From a virus: a DNA stretch of 49,723 nt. Each line of letters begins with the position of its first letter. The stretch's first letter is position 1. A program made the position numbers and the translations under genes. Shown here piece after piece: positions 35,677 to 42,968 of the stretch. The notes beneath the pieces are model-generated. The model saw only the letters and a list, made by a program, of their open reading frames with translations. It did no database searches and was not told the origin of the DNA. Location: positions 1-49,723 of the IMG/VR virus record IMGVR_UViG_3300008997_001278; one strand, given 5' to 3'.

Positions 35677-36580
35677 AGAAAACAAAATACTGAAAACACT
35701 AACATCATTTTTAATGATGTGTATGGTTTTCCTATCGTGTTCTCCAGATTATGGTGTAAAGTATGATCTCATAGAAGAGATACAACCAACCACAGTGGTG
35801 ATAGATTCTTTTCTGCAGCGCTCTCCCCCAGAGCATCTAGACGTTTTAATAATACTTGATACATCCGGTTCGATGAATGATAACTATGATAGTGTTAGTG
35901 CGGGCGTAGAACTTTTAAGAGCAGACATTGAAAAGCTCACCTCCGATTATAAAATTGGATATATCAACACCAGTCTTCGCGAACCTTATTTTAATGGACC
36001 TTACGATCAAAATAGTTCTGTTCTTGACATGCTTATGGCACCGTATACTTTGGGAAATGATAGTACAGAAGAAGCATTCGCAGCCATGTACGAGTTTACA
36101 ACACAGACCCCTGAAGGTACCGATTTCTTCCGCGATGGTGCTGACAAATTATTTATTTTTGTTTCCGATGAAGATGAGCAGAGTGCAATACCGACAAACA
36201 TATTCCATGACTGGTTAATGTCAGAGTTTTCTGAAGTACAGCAAGACGCTGTTACCATTGTTCTCACTGAGGACTCTATGTGTGATAGTGCCTACACTGC
36301 TATGATAGGTACAAAATATATAGAACTTTCAACTCGATTTTATAAAGAAGCGGTTGACCTCTGCAGCGATTGGAGCCTATGGCTAGCCGACAGCACTTTT
36401 CTTGTTGGAATAGTGGATGAAATACCACTAACGAGAATACCGGTTATAGAAAGTCTTGTAGTTTATTTAAATGGCACAGAGATTACAGAGTGGAACTATG
36501 ATGCCGCAGCAAATATGATTCTACTAGACTTTGAGCCATCCCCCGGCGATTTAATCGAAGTGGGTTATGTTATTCTATAA
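35666..36580 (+). CDS. Lipoprotein with von Willebrand factor A domain (304 aa)
   Basis: MTIKENKILKTLTSFLMMCM, a hydrophobic stretch and lipobox-like FLSCS (Cys near 25). The VWA domain has the MIDAS motif LIILDTSGSMND and a later FIFVSDEDEQS. The last ~50 residues are a beta domain (LVVYLNGTEITEW, FEPSPGDLIEVGYVIL). A surface-exposed, metal-dependent adhesion or complex-forming lipoprotein is likely. The style is common in deltaproteobacteria. Start ATG 35666 or the GTG just before it; the site is weak. Confidence 0.75.
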   Translation: MTIKENKILKTLTSFLMMCMVFLSCSPDYGVKYDLIEEIQPTTVVIDSFLQRSPPEHLDVLIILDTSGSMNDNYDSVSAGVELLRADIEKLTSDYKIGYINTSLREPYFNGPYDQNSSVLDMLMAPYTLGNDSTEEAFAAMYEFTTQTPEGTDFFRDGADKLFIFVSDEDEQSAIPTNIFHDWLMSEFSEVQQDAVTIVLTEDSMCDSAYTAMIGTKYIELSTRFYKEAVDLCSDWSLWLADSTFLVGIVDEIPLTRIPVIESLVVYLNGTEITEWNYDAAANMILLDFEPSPGDLIEVGYVIL

Positions 36581-36636
36581 AGCGCTCGCTTTGAAACAAT
36601 TTAAATTACTACTAATTATATTTTAAGGAGTATAAA

Positions 36637-37131
36637 ATGGCAATCCATAGGGATATGATTGACAAGAAAAAAGAAGAAAAACCTACTGTAATGGTTTCTG
36701 GTGGTTTTGATCCGGTTCACGCTGGGCACATAAAATTAATTAGAGCCGCGGCAGAGCATGGTAAAGTAATTGTGATCGCCAATTCTGACGAATGGTTATT
36801 TCGCAAAAAGGGTTTTGTGTTTATGGACTTTGAGGCCCGGGCCCTGATATTAAACGCTATCAAAGGTGTTATACTGGTTGATTCTGTAAATGATAGCGAT
36901 GGCACTGTTTGCGAAGCAATCCGTCGACATAAACCAACATTTTTCGCTAATGGTGGAGACCGCGGCCGCGACAACACGCCCGAGCAGCATGTGTGCGAGG
37001 AACTCGGAGTTAAACTTTTGTGGAGCATCGGCGGTGACAAAAAATTAGCAAGTTCATCAGACTTGGTAGAAAATGTCCGACAATTTGAAACACCACCCCA
37101 CAGATATACCTCCAAGGTGTCAGAAAAATAA
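36637..37131 (+). CDS. Cytidylyltransferase-like nucleotidyltransferase (HldE-C/TagD-like)
   Basis: 164 residues. VSGGFDPVHAGHIKLI carries the HxGH nucleotide-binding motif; then VIVIANSDEWLFRKKG, FMDFEARALILNAIKGV and an extended C-terminus with NGGDRGRDNTPEQHVCEELG. Fits enzymes that activate sugar or alcohol phosphates with CTP or ATP (glycerol-3-phosphate or heptose-1-phosphate type). Probably serves glycan synthesis together with the 41.7-49.7 kb genes. Strong site TTAAGGAGTATAAA. Confidence 0.82.
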   Translation: MAIHRDMIDKKKEEKPTVMVSGGFDPVHAGHIKLIRAAAEHGKVIVIANSDEWLFRKKGFVFMDFEARALILNAIKGVILVDSVNDSDGTVCEAIRRHKPTFFANGGDRGRDNTPEQHVCEELGVKLLWSIGGDKKLASSSDLVENVRQFETPPHRYTSKVSEK

Positions 37132-37163
37132 AAGAAAACGTCAACTGGAGCCCTAACTATAGT

Positions 37164-37682
37164 ATGGGACACTCTACTTTGACTCTGAAACTCGATGCGT
37201 CATACCGTCCGATAGGGGTGATTGATGCGGTTGAGGCTTTTGTTTTGTGTCTTGTCGGCAAAGCCACTCCCGTTGAAAATTACGGGAAAAAGATAAACAC
37301 CGTAAATAAGAGTTTTACACTACCAGCTGTCATCGTCTTACACAGAGTTATAAAATTTAGGTTATATAACTTAACACCAAATCGAAGAAACATTTTATTG
37401 AGAGACAATAACCAGTGTCAATATTGTCGACAAATGTTTCCTCCTCTTGAACTAACACTAGATCACATAGTGCCGAAGTCTCTCGGAGGAACCAATACGT
37501 GGCTAAACTTGGTAGCGGCATGTAAATCATGCAACCAGAAGAAAGGAAATAAACTTTTAAGAGACACGGCAATGACCTTATTACGAAAGCCATACTCACC
37601 AAAATACAGCATTTTTACGTCTATGTTAAATGATAAACAAGTATCAGATTTGTGGTCTGATTATTTGTGGGAAAAAAGTTGA
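37164..37682 (+). CDS. HNH endonuclease
   Basis: 172 residues. The HNH core is NNQCQYCRQMF, LTLDHIVPKSLGG, NLVAACKSCNQKKGNK: two CxxC zinc pairs framing D-H...N. The N-terminal LDASYRPIGVIDAVEAF extension is typical of a free-standing bacterial/phage HNH family. It may nick or cut DNA in packaging, homing or host-genome degradation. Weak GGAG site before ATG 37164. The frame end overlaps the next promoter. Confidence 0.82.
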   Translation: MGHSTLTLKLDASYRPIGVIDAVEAFVLCLVGKATPVENYGKKINTVNKSFTLPAVIVLHRVIKFRLYNLTPNRRNILLRDNNQCQYCRQMFPPLELTLDHIVPKSLGGTNTWLNLVAACKSCNQKKGNKLLRDTAMTLLRKPYSPKYSIFTSMLNDKQVSDLWSDYLWEKS

Positions 37683-37707
37683 CACAACAGTTCTCCCATG
37701 TTAAAAT
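37679..37707 (+). promoter_or_regulatory. Sigma70-type promoter for the 37735 gene
   Basis: TTGACA 37679-37684 overlapping the HNH stop, 17-base spacer, TAAAAT 37702-37707. A second -10-like TATACT lies at 37713. ATG 37735 follows AAAGGAGAACAA. Confidence 0.55.
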
Positions 37708-37734
37708 AACATTATACTTTATAAAGGAGAACAA

Positions 37735-38223
37735 ATGAGTATAATCAACAAAATCAAAAACCTAAACCTTTCAAACGACACTCAAGTTACGTTGAGCTAT
37801 GAAGAAGCATGCGATGTATTTGTACATAATGAAACAGCAATCGATACGGCACTGTCCGATACTGATGTGATTTCAACGCTAGCAGAACTAATCACAGAGC
37901 ACCCGAAACTGAATGTGTTCACTATCTACGGATCAGATACCGACGGAATTCTAAACCACTTGCGTACCGAGGGCTTTCTCGATGATTATCAGCGCGGCGA
38001 TTTTGAATTCACGGATTATGTAACTGAAGTATTAACTGAGAACTTCTATGATCAAGATTTTGTAGATTCTTCTGTTCGTGCATACGATTATAAGCGCGGA
38101 GAATGCACTTTATCAACGCAAGTATTGACAACCGTCGGCGAAATACTGTCAGAAGAGTATATTTCTTTGTCCCCTTGGACTGTCAGCGTACCCACGGAAA
38201 ATGGTACCCTGACATTTAACTAG
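37735..38223 (+). CDS. Hypothetical acidic protein (162 aa)
   Basis: MSIINKIKNLNLSNDTQVTL, acidic and Thr-rich, with segments YGSDTDGILNHLRTEGFL and ENFYDQDFVDSSVRAYD. No signal peptide, span or motif I recognise. It has its own promoter and a strong ribosome-binding site, and is followed directly by a structured RNA region and tRNA-Thr. Confidence 0.68.
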   Translation: MSIINKIKNLNLSNDTQVTLSYEEACDVFVHNETAIDTALSDTDVISTLAELITEHPKLNVFTIYGSDTDGILNHLRTEGFLDDYQRGDFEFTDYVTEVLTENFYDQDFVDSSVRAYDYKRGECTLSTQVLTTVGEILSEEYISLSPWTVSVPTENGTLTFN

Positions 38224-38326
38224 CCACCGCGTCCGCTGCACCGTCGGGTAAATAATAACGGTGCGTGGCTGCCGAACGTCACGCAGGCAGGGGTTTGTGG
38301 TTTCCTGAGACGTCGAAAACCACTTT
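38223..38326 (+). ncRNA. Structured RNA candidate before tRNA-Thr
   Basis: Three consecutive pairing elements in ~100 bases. GCCAC (38223) pairs with GTGGC (38265-38269) and encloses GCACCGT (38238-38244)/ACGGTGC (38258-38264), leaving a 10-base 5' bulge. CTGCC/GGCAG lies around 38269-38290. GTGGTTT/AAACCAC lies around 38297-38323. It ends directly at tRNA-Thr. GC-rich compared with surrounding genes. Could be a small RNA, a processing signal, or a tail of the 37735 message; there is no T-run for a terminator. Confidence 0.4.
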
Positions 38327-38327
38327 A

Positions 38328-38402
38328 GCCCCTATAGTTTATCTGGTAAAACAGCGGATTTGTAACCCGCAGTGCTTTGTTCAAGTCAAGGTGGGGGCAC
38401 CA
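38328..38402 (+). tRNA. tRNA-Thr (anticodon TGT)
   Basis: Acceptor GCCCCTA/TGGGGGC, D-stem GTTT/AAAC, anticodon loop TTTGTAA (anticodon TGT, reads ACA), T-arm CTTTG-TTCAAGT-CAAGG, discriminator A, CCA encoded. The anticodon stem GCGGA/CCCGC has an A-C mismatch at its loop-closing pair. Confidence 0.92.
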
Positions 38403-38442
38403 TTATGGTGTGATATAAAAGAAGATTTGTTTGAGTAAGAGA

Positions 38443-38450
38443 CTATTTAT
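38443..38450 (+). promoter_or_regulatory. CTATTTAT motif upstream of PIN-PhoH
   Basis: Sits 28 bases before ATG 38478 in the sequence GACTATTTATCG, sharing the ACTATTTATC context with the copies at 16679 and 25690. Candidate late-promoter element. The gene's ribosome-binding site (TAGGA) follows. Confidence 0.35.
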
Positions 38451-38477
38451 CGATAGTACCCTTGAATGTAGGATTAC

Positions 38478-39833
38478 ATGAGCAAAAAGAAGAATTATGT
38501 ATTAGACACCAGCGTCTATTTAACGGACGCAGAAGCAATATACAAGTTTAGCAATCATGATATTTTTATACCCCTTAAGGTATTAGAAGAAATTGATAAG
38601 CATAAAAAGCGACAAGATTCTGTCGGAGTCAATGCGCGCCGTATAATCCGTATCCTCGACGAAATCCGGACCCGCGGGAATCTTAACACAGGTGTGAGGA
38701 TTGAAAAGGGGAAAGGGTTAGTAACAGTGATGTCTTATTCCTGTGTAACTTCTTCTATCTCCTTTCCCCCGGATCTAGATCTTCGAGTGCCCGATCATGT
38801 TATAATCGCCACAGCACAAGCGATCATAACCAAAGAACACCTTAAAGAATCAAAGCGAACACCCAGAGAGACGATTTTAGTCTCTCGTGATATCAACATG
38901 AGGGTTATTTGTGATTCGATTGGAATAAAGTCAGAAGATTATAATACAGATAAAGCGTTGGAAAGCTCGGCAGAGTTATATCAGGGGTTCGCAGAACATC
39001 TTGTCGATGATGCTGTGATCGATCGATTCTACAATGACGAAGATGTATTTATTTCTGATAGTGAAATGGAAACCGAGTGGTATCCAAACCAATATGTTAT
39101 GATGGTTTCTAACGCTAATCCTAAAAAGACAGCCTTGGCGCGTTTTAGAGATATTCACAGCCCCCTTCGGAAAGTTATTCACGCAGCAATACCAGACTGG
39201 AAAATCAAGTCTCGCAACAAAGAACAAGCTTTCGCCATCGATCTTTTATTAAATCCGGACGTAAAGGTCGTCTCTCTTGTCGGAATGGCTGGGAGTGGTA
39301 AGACCCTTCTTGCCATAGCAGCCGGACTACAACAGACCATAGGGCTCCGGGAAAACCCATATACACGTATGATTGTCTCGCGCCCTGTCCAACCGCTGGG
39401 AAAGGACATAGGATTCCTTCCGGGCACAGTGGATGAGAAAATGCTTCCATGGCTTATGCCGATTCAAGATAATCTTAAGTTCTTGATGGGAGATAAAGCG
39501 TCGGTTGAGATGTATATGGAGAAAGGCAAGATTGAAATCGAAGCTCTTACATATATTCGTGGTCGCTCGATTGCAAATGCGTTCATGATTATTGACGAAG
39601 CTCAAAACCTTACCATGCACGAGATTAAAACAATTATCACACGCGTCGGAGACGGAACCAAGGTGATACTCACAGGTGATATTGAACAGATTGACAATAT
39701 TTATGTCAATGAAACATCAAATGGGCTCGCTCATGCAGTGGAAAAGTTTAAAGAGTTTCCAATTGCAGGGCATGTTACATTTAAAAAGGGTGAAAGAAGC
39801 GAAGTTGCGACGATGGCAGCTAAGGTTTTATAG
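38478..39833 (+). CDS. phoH: PIN-PhoH protein (PhoH2 type)
   Basis: 451 residues. The N-terminal PIN domain (YVLDTSVYLTDAEAIY; later conserved Asp at LRVPDHVIIATAQ and LVSRDINMRV) suggests an RNase. The C-terminal PhoH-type ATPase has Walker A VGMAGSGKT (about 268-276), Walker B FMIIDEAQN (about 365-373) and TGDIEQID. PhoH2 proteins are RNA helicase-nucleases in bacteria, and phoH genes are widespread in marine phages. ATG 38478 follows TGTAGGATTAC. Confidence 0.9.
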   Translation: MSKKKNYVLDTSVYLTDAEAIYKFSNHDIFIPLKVLEEIDKHKKRQDSVGVNARRIIRILDEIRTRGNLNTGVRIEKGKGLVTVMSYSCVTSSISFPPDLDLRVPDHVIIATAQAIITKEHLKESKRTPRETILVSRDINMRVICDSIGIKSEDYNTDKALESSAELYQGFAEHLVDDAVIDRFYNDEDVFISDSEMETEWYPNQYVMMVSNANPKKTALARFRDIHSPLRKVIHAAIPDWKIKSRNKEQAFAIDLLLNPDVKVVSLVGMAGSGKTLLAIAAGLQQTIGLRENPYTRMIVSRPVQPLGKDIGFLPGTVDEKMLPWLMPIQDNLKFLMGDKASVEMYMEKGKIEIEALTYIRGRSIANAFMIIDEAQNLTMHEIKTIITRVGDGTKVILTGDIEQIDNIYVNETSNGLAHAVEKFKEFPIAGHVTFKKGERSEVATMAAKVL

Positions 39834-39871
39834 ATAATTCACCCACCGATTAATATATTTAATAAATATAC

Positions 39872-39899
39872 TTGCAAATAAGATTTAATGTGTTATACT
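39872..39899 (+). promoter_or_regulatory. Sigma70-type promoter for the 39919 gene
   Basis: TTGCAA 39872-39877, 16-base spacer, TATACT 39894-39899. ATG 39919 follows ATAGGAGCAAATAAC. The gap also holds AATAAATA at about 39861, a T4-late-like word. Confidence 0.5.
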
Positions 39900-39918
39900 A
39901 TTAATAGGAGCAAATAAC

Positions 39919-40221
39919 ATGACAACCAAAGAAACAAATGTGATTACTGAAGAAGAAGTACACACCAACCCTATGCTAGCGACAACTCCGGACAATAATT
40001 CGGAACTAAAACAATATCTCATTAATTATACCGGTGCTAAACTACAACCGGACAATGAGAAGGTAACGGCCCATATGATTATTGAGACTGTGGCTGCTGA
40101 CTTTCCGGAATTAGTTTATGTTATCGCAGAGGAGAACTTTCTAAGAGGATATCAATTAGGACTAAATGATGCAGGAACACTTAAGACAGAAACAGATGAA
40201 ACTGAACCAGCCGGGACATGA
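39919..40221 (+). CDS. Hypothetical protein (100 aa)
   Basis: Acidic N-terminus (MTTKETNVITEEEVHTN) then a helical domain: HMIIETVAADFPELVYVIAE and ENFLRGYQLGLNDA. The AEENFLRGYQxGL pattern is one I know from small hypothetical marine phage proteins. Its 3' end overlaps the next gene by up to 56 nt. Confidence 0.68.
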   Translation: MTTKETNVITEEEVHTNPMLATTPDNNSELKQYLINYTGAKLQPDNEKVTAHMIIETVAADFPELVYVIAEENFLRGYQLGLNDAGTLKTETDETEPAGT

Positions 40222-40867
40222 TTTTTATACCAGCCGCGGCACCCATGTTTATTTTAAAAATCAGCTAAAAAATCCAAACATCAGCCCTGAAGCAGTTGTT
40301 GCTTCAGTTGAAGAAAAGATCCCCGATCACCTATTGTCAGAAATGGAGATGATCATAATCGGGCATTTTAAAGAATTTGAAGAAAGGTACATTAGTGCCT
40401 TTTATAAAGACGGCATCTTACACATATCAAACGTTCAGGAAAGTGAAGAAGATCTGATAGACGATATAGTACATGAGATCGCACACTCGATTGAAGCACC
40501 GTACGGTTACGAGATATATGCAGACCAAAGAATAAAATCTGAGTTCTTGCAAAAAAGAGGCTCACTCTATAATAAATTAAACGCTCTTGGTTATAAGGCT
40601 CCCAAAAGCTGGTTTACCAATACAGAGTATGATGAAGATTTCGATAACTTCTTGTTTCAAACAGTGGGAAGAGATAAGCTGAGGATGATATGCACTGGGC
40701 TATTTATAAATGCTTATGCAGCAACCTCACTAAGAGAATACTTTGCAACGGGGTTTACCGATTTTTATCTTTACGCGAATAAAACACTGCTTAAAACGAT
40801 ATCTCCGCTGCTAGCGCAAAAACTTTTTTTCCTTCACGACATAAAAAACCTTGACGAAAGCATCTGA
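40166..40867 (+). CDS. HExxH putative zinc metalloprotease (233 aa)
   Basis: DDIVHEIAHSIEAPYG carries HExxH about residue 104; a downstream YFATGFTDFYLY may bring a further ligand. ATG 40166 opens the frame inside the previous gene; ATG 40196 (11th codon) is an alternative start with less overlap and neither has a strong site. No signal peptide, so cytoplasmic or packaged. Similar proteins occur in T4-like marine phages. Its 3' end contains the next promoter. Confidence 0.7.
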   Translation: MMQEHLRQKQMKLNQPGHDFYTSRGTHVYFKNQLKNPNISPEAVVASVEEKIPDHLLSEMEMIIIGHFKEFEERYISAFYKDGILHISNVQESEEDLIDDIVHEIAHSIEAPYGYEIYADQRIKSEFLQKRGSLYNKLNALGYKAPKSWFTNTEYDEDFDNFLFQTVGRDKLRMICTGLFINAYAATSLREYFATGFTDFYLYANKTLLKTISPLLAQKLFFLHDIKNLDESI

Positions 40868-40879
40868 TGTGGTTATAAT
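40851..40879 (+). promoter_or_regulatory. Strong sigma70-type promoter for the nuclease/glycan operon
   Basis: TTGACG 40851-40856, 17-base spacer, TATAAT 40874-40879, with GTGG before the -10 as in the early promoters. 22 bases before the GTG start at 40901. No further promoter of this quality is seen in the downstream operon. Confidence 0.68.
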
Positions 40880-40900
40880 AATAAGAAACATGGAGTTTGT

Positions 40901-41674
40901 GTGCCGCACATAAGTTATAGTGAGCTAAAAGATTGGGCGTTTTGCGCCTTTTACCATAAATTAACAAGAGTAGATAAGATAGATGGCTTCAAGGGTAATG
41001 CTTACACTGCTTTCGGCTCTGCTATTCATGATGTATGTGAAAAGAAGCTTCTAAAAGAGAGTTTTAATGAAGAAGAACACTTTATTAAGGCATTCGAGGA
41101 AAACCTTGCTAACTTACCAGGTGATGTTGATGTAGATCCTAAGATGACTTCAGATATGCATGTACAAGGCAAGGCAATTTTGCCTGAGATTGAGGATGCT
41201 CTGAGCGAATACTTTGGTGAATACGAAGTGTTAGCAACAGAGCTTCCACTTTATGAACCTATAAAGGACGAAAAAGAACATAACTTTAAGGGATATATCG
41301 ATGCAATCGTTGCAACGCCCGATGGAAAGGTTCACATTTTTGATTGGAAGACTTGTTCTTGGGGGTGGAACCAACGGCGCAAAAGTGAAAAGATGACAAC
41401 TTATCAGCTAACCCTTTACAAGCACTTCTTCGCACAAAAGACAGACACAGATCCAAAATATATTGAAACACACTTTGCTCTACTCAAAAGAACAGCTAAA
41501 AACAATAGAGTTGAATTCTTTCGAGTAACAAGTGGCCCAAAGAAAACTGAAAACGCTTTAAAGGTTTTAAGAACCGCGCTTTGGAACATCAAGAAAGGAC
41601 GAACTATCAAGAATAAGGCGTCCTGTACATCCGGCTTCGGATGCAAATTTTATAACACAGAACACTGTAAGTGA
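40901..41674 (+). CDS. PD-(D/E)XK nuclease, RecB/Cas4-type
   Basis: 257 residues from GTG 40901 (ATGGAGTTTGT upstream). ISYSELKDWAFCAFYHKL with one Cys, AFGSAIHDVCEKKL, core KGYIDAIVATPDGKVHIFDW-K with Asp...D-W-K, and a C-terminal Cys group (ASCTSGFGCKFYNTEHC). Four Cys around a RecB-type core match the iron-sulfur nucleases of the Cas4/AddB group. Likely a 5'-3' exonuclease for replication or recombination. Confidence 0.82.
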   Translation: MPHISYSELKDWAFCAFYHKLTRVDKIDGFKGNAYTAFGSAIHDVCEKKLLKESFNEEEHFIKAFEENLANLPGDVDVDPKMTSDMHVQGKAILPEIEDALSEYFGEYEVLATELPLYEPIKDEKEHNFKGYIDAIVATPDGKVHIFDWKTCSWGWNQRRKSEKMTTYQLTLYKHFFAQKTDTDPKYIETHFALLKRTAKNNRVEFFRVTSGPKKTENALKVLRTALWNIKKGRTIKNKASCTSGFGCKFYNTEHCK

Positions 41675-41684
41675 GGATAATTTA

Positions 41685-42968
41685 ATGAAGAAAAAGAAAG
41701 TTTTGGTGCTCTCCGATCACCCGCTTTCGCCATCCGGGGTTGGAACCCAAACCCGGTATATGATCGAGGCGCTCCTTAAAACAGGGCGCTATCAATTTGT
41801 TTGTTTAGGCGGAGCAGTAAAACACAGAGAATACCAGATGCAGAAGGTTGATCCCTATGGGGAAGACTGGCGAATATTCCCTGTCGATGGATACGGAAAC
41901 CCGGAAATCATACGTTCAATACTCCAGAAAGAAAGACCGGATGTATTATGGTTTATGACAGATCCTCGTTTTTATACGTGGCTATGGGAAATCGAGAATG
42001 AAGTGAGGATCAATGTCCCAATGGTTTATTATCATGTGTGGGATAACAACCCGGCGCCGTTCTACAATGCAAATTACTACAAATCTAATGATAAGGTAGT
42101 TTGTATATCAAAGGTTACAAAAGGCATTCTAGATACAGTTGCCCCAGACGTAGACAGCGAGTATCTTCCACATGCGGTAGACTCCGAGTCTTTCTATAAG
42201 TTCAAGACAGAAGAAGATCTCGCAAGAACCGCTGTTATTCGTGACCGCGTCGTAGGCGCCTCAACACAGTTCGCAAACCCGGAGAAGAAAATCTTTTTCT
42301 GGAATAATAGAAATGCACGCAGAAAACAGTCTGGAACACTTATTTGGTGGTTTAAAGAGTTCTTAGATGAAGTAGGTCATGACAAAGCGACTCTGCTTAT
42401 GCATACTGATGCGCGAGACCCTCACGGACAAGACTTACCTCATATTTTGAACCACCTTAATATAACAGACGGACAGGTTTTGCTTTCAACTGATAAGGTT
42501 TCTCCACAAGACCTCGCAGCAATGTACAACGCTGCGCATTTTACCATTAATATCTCGGATGCGGAAGGATTTGGACTAGGAACGTTAGAATCTTTAGCAT
42601 GCGGAACTCCTATTATTGTTAATATGACAGGTGGCTTACAAGAACAGGTTACCGATGGAAAGAACTGGTTTGGCTACGGCTTAGAACCTTCTTCAAAGGC
42701 GATTATTGGTTCTCTGCAAGTGCCATACATCTACGAGGATCGTATCACCCAGAAAGATTTTACAAGTGCTCTCAAAAAGGCGCTGAATATTTCACCAAAG
42801 ACTTACAAGAAGATGTCGATACAAGGTAGAGAACATGTTCGTGCAAACTATAACTTTGACGATTATGAGAAAAACTGGGTTAAGATTATGGATGATGTTG
42901 TTGAAACATACGGATCATGGAATGAGAGAAAACAATATAAACGCTGGCATTTGCTGGAGGTAGCATAA
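41685..42968 (+). CDS. Glycosyltransferase family 4
   Basis: 427 residues. MKKKKVLVLSDHPLSPSGVG (N-domain, GVGTQTR loop) and the C-domain signature SDAEGFGLGTLESLACGTP (E-x7-E). GT-B fold retaining enzyme using a nucleotide-sugar. First gene of the glycan operon. Likely decorates host or phage glycans. The stop shares a base with the next ATG. Confidence 0.87.
   Translation: MKKKKVLVLSDHPLSPSGVGTQTRYMIEALLKTGRYQFVCLGGAVKHREYQMQKVDPYGEDWRIFPVDGYGNPEIIRSILQKERPDVLWFMTDPRFYTWLWEIENEVRINVPMVYYHVWDNNPAPFYNANYYKSNDKVVCISKVTKGILDTVAPDVDSEYLPHAVDSESFYKFKTEEDLARTAVIRDRVVGASTQFANPEKKIFFWNNRNARRKQSGTLIWWFKEFLDEVGHDKATLLMHTDARDPHGQDLPHILNHLNITDGQVLLSTDKVSPQDLAAMYNAAHFTINISDAEGFGLGTLESLACGTPIIVNMTGGLQEQVTDGKNWFGYGLEPSSKAIIGSLQVPYIYEDRITQKDFTSALKKALNISPKTYKKMSIQGREHVRANYNFDDYEKNWVKIMDDVVETYGSWNERKQYKRWHLLEVA

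Noticed and set aside
36580-36595. AAAGCGCTCGCTTT as a terminator
   Set aside because: The stem is short and no T-run follows; the next gene starts with a strong site 40 bases later.
37164-37682. HNH gene as a homing endonuclease within an intron
   Set aside because: It is a free-standing gene; no split host gene or intron-like structure flanks it.
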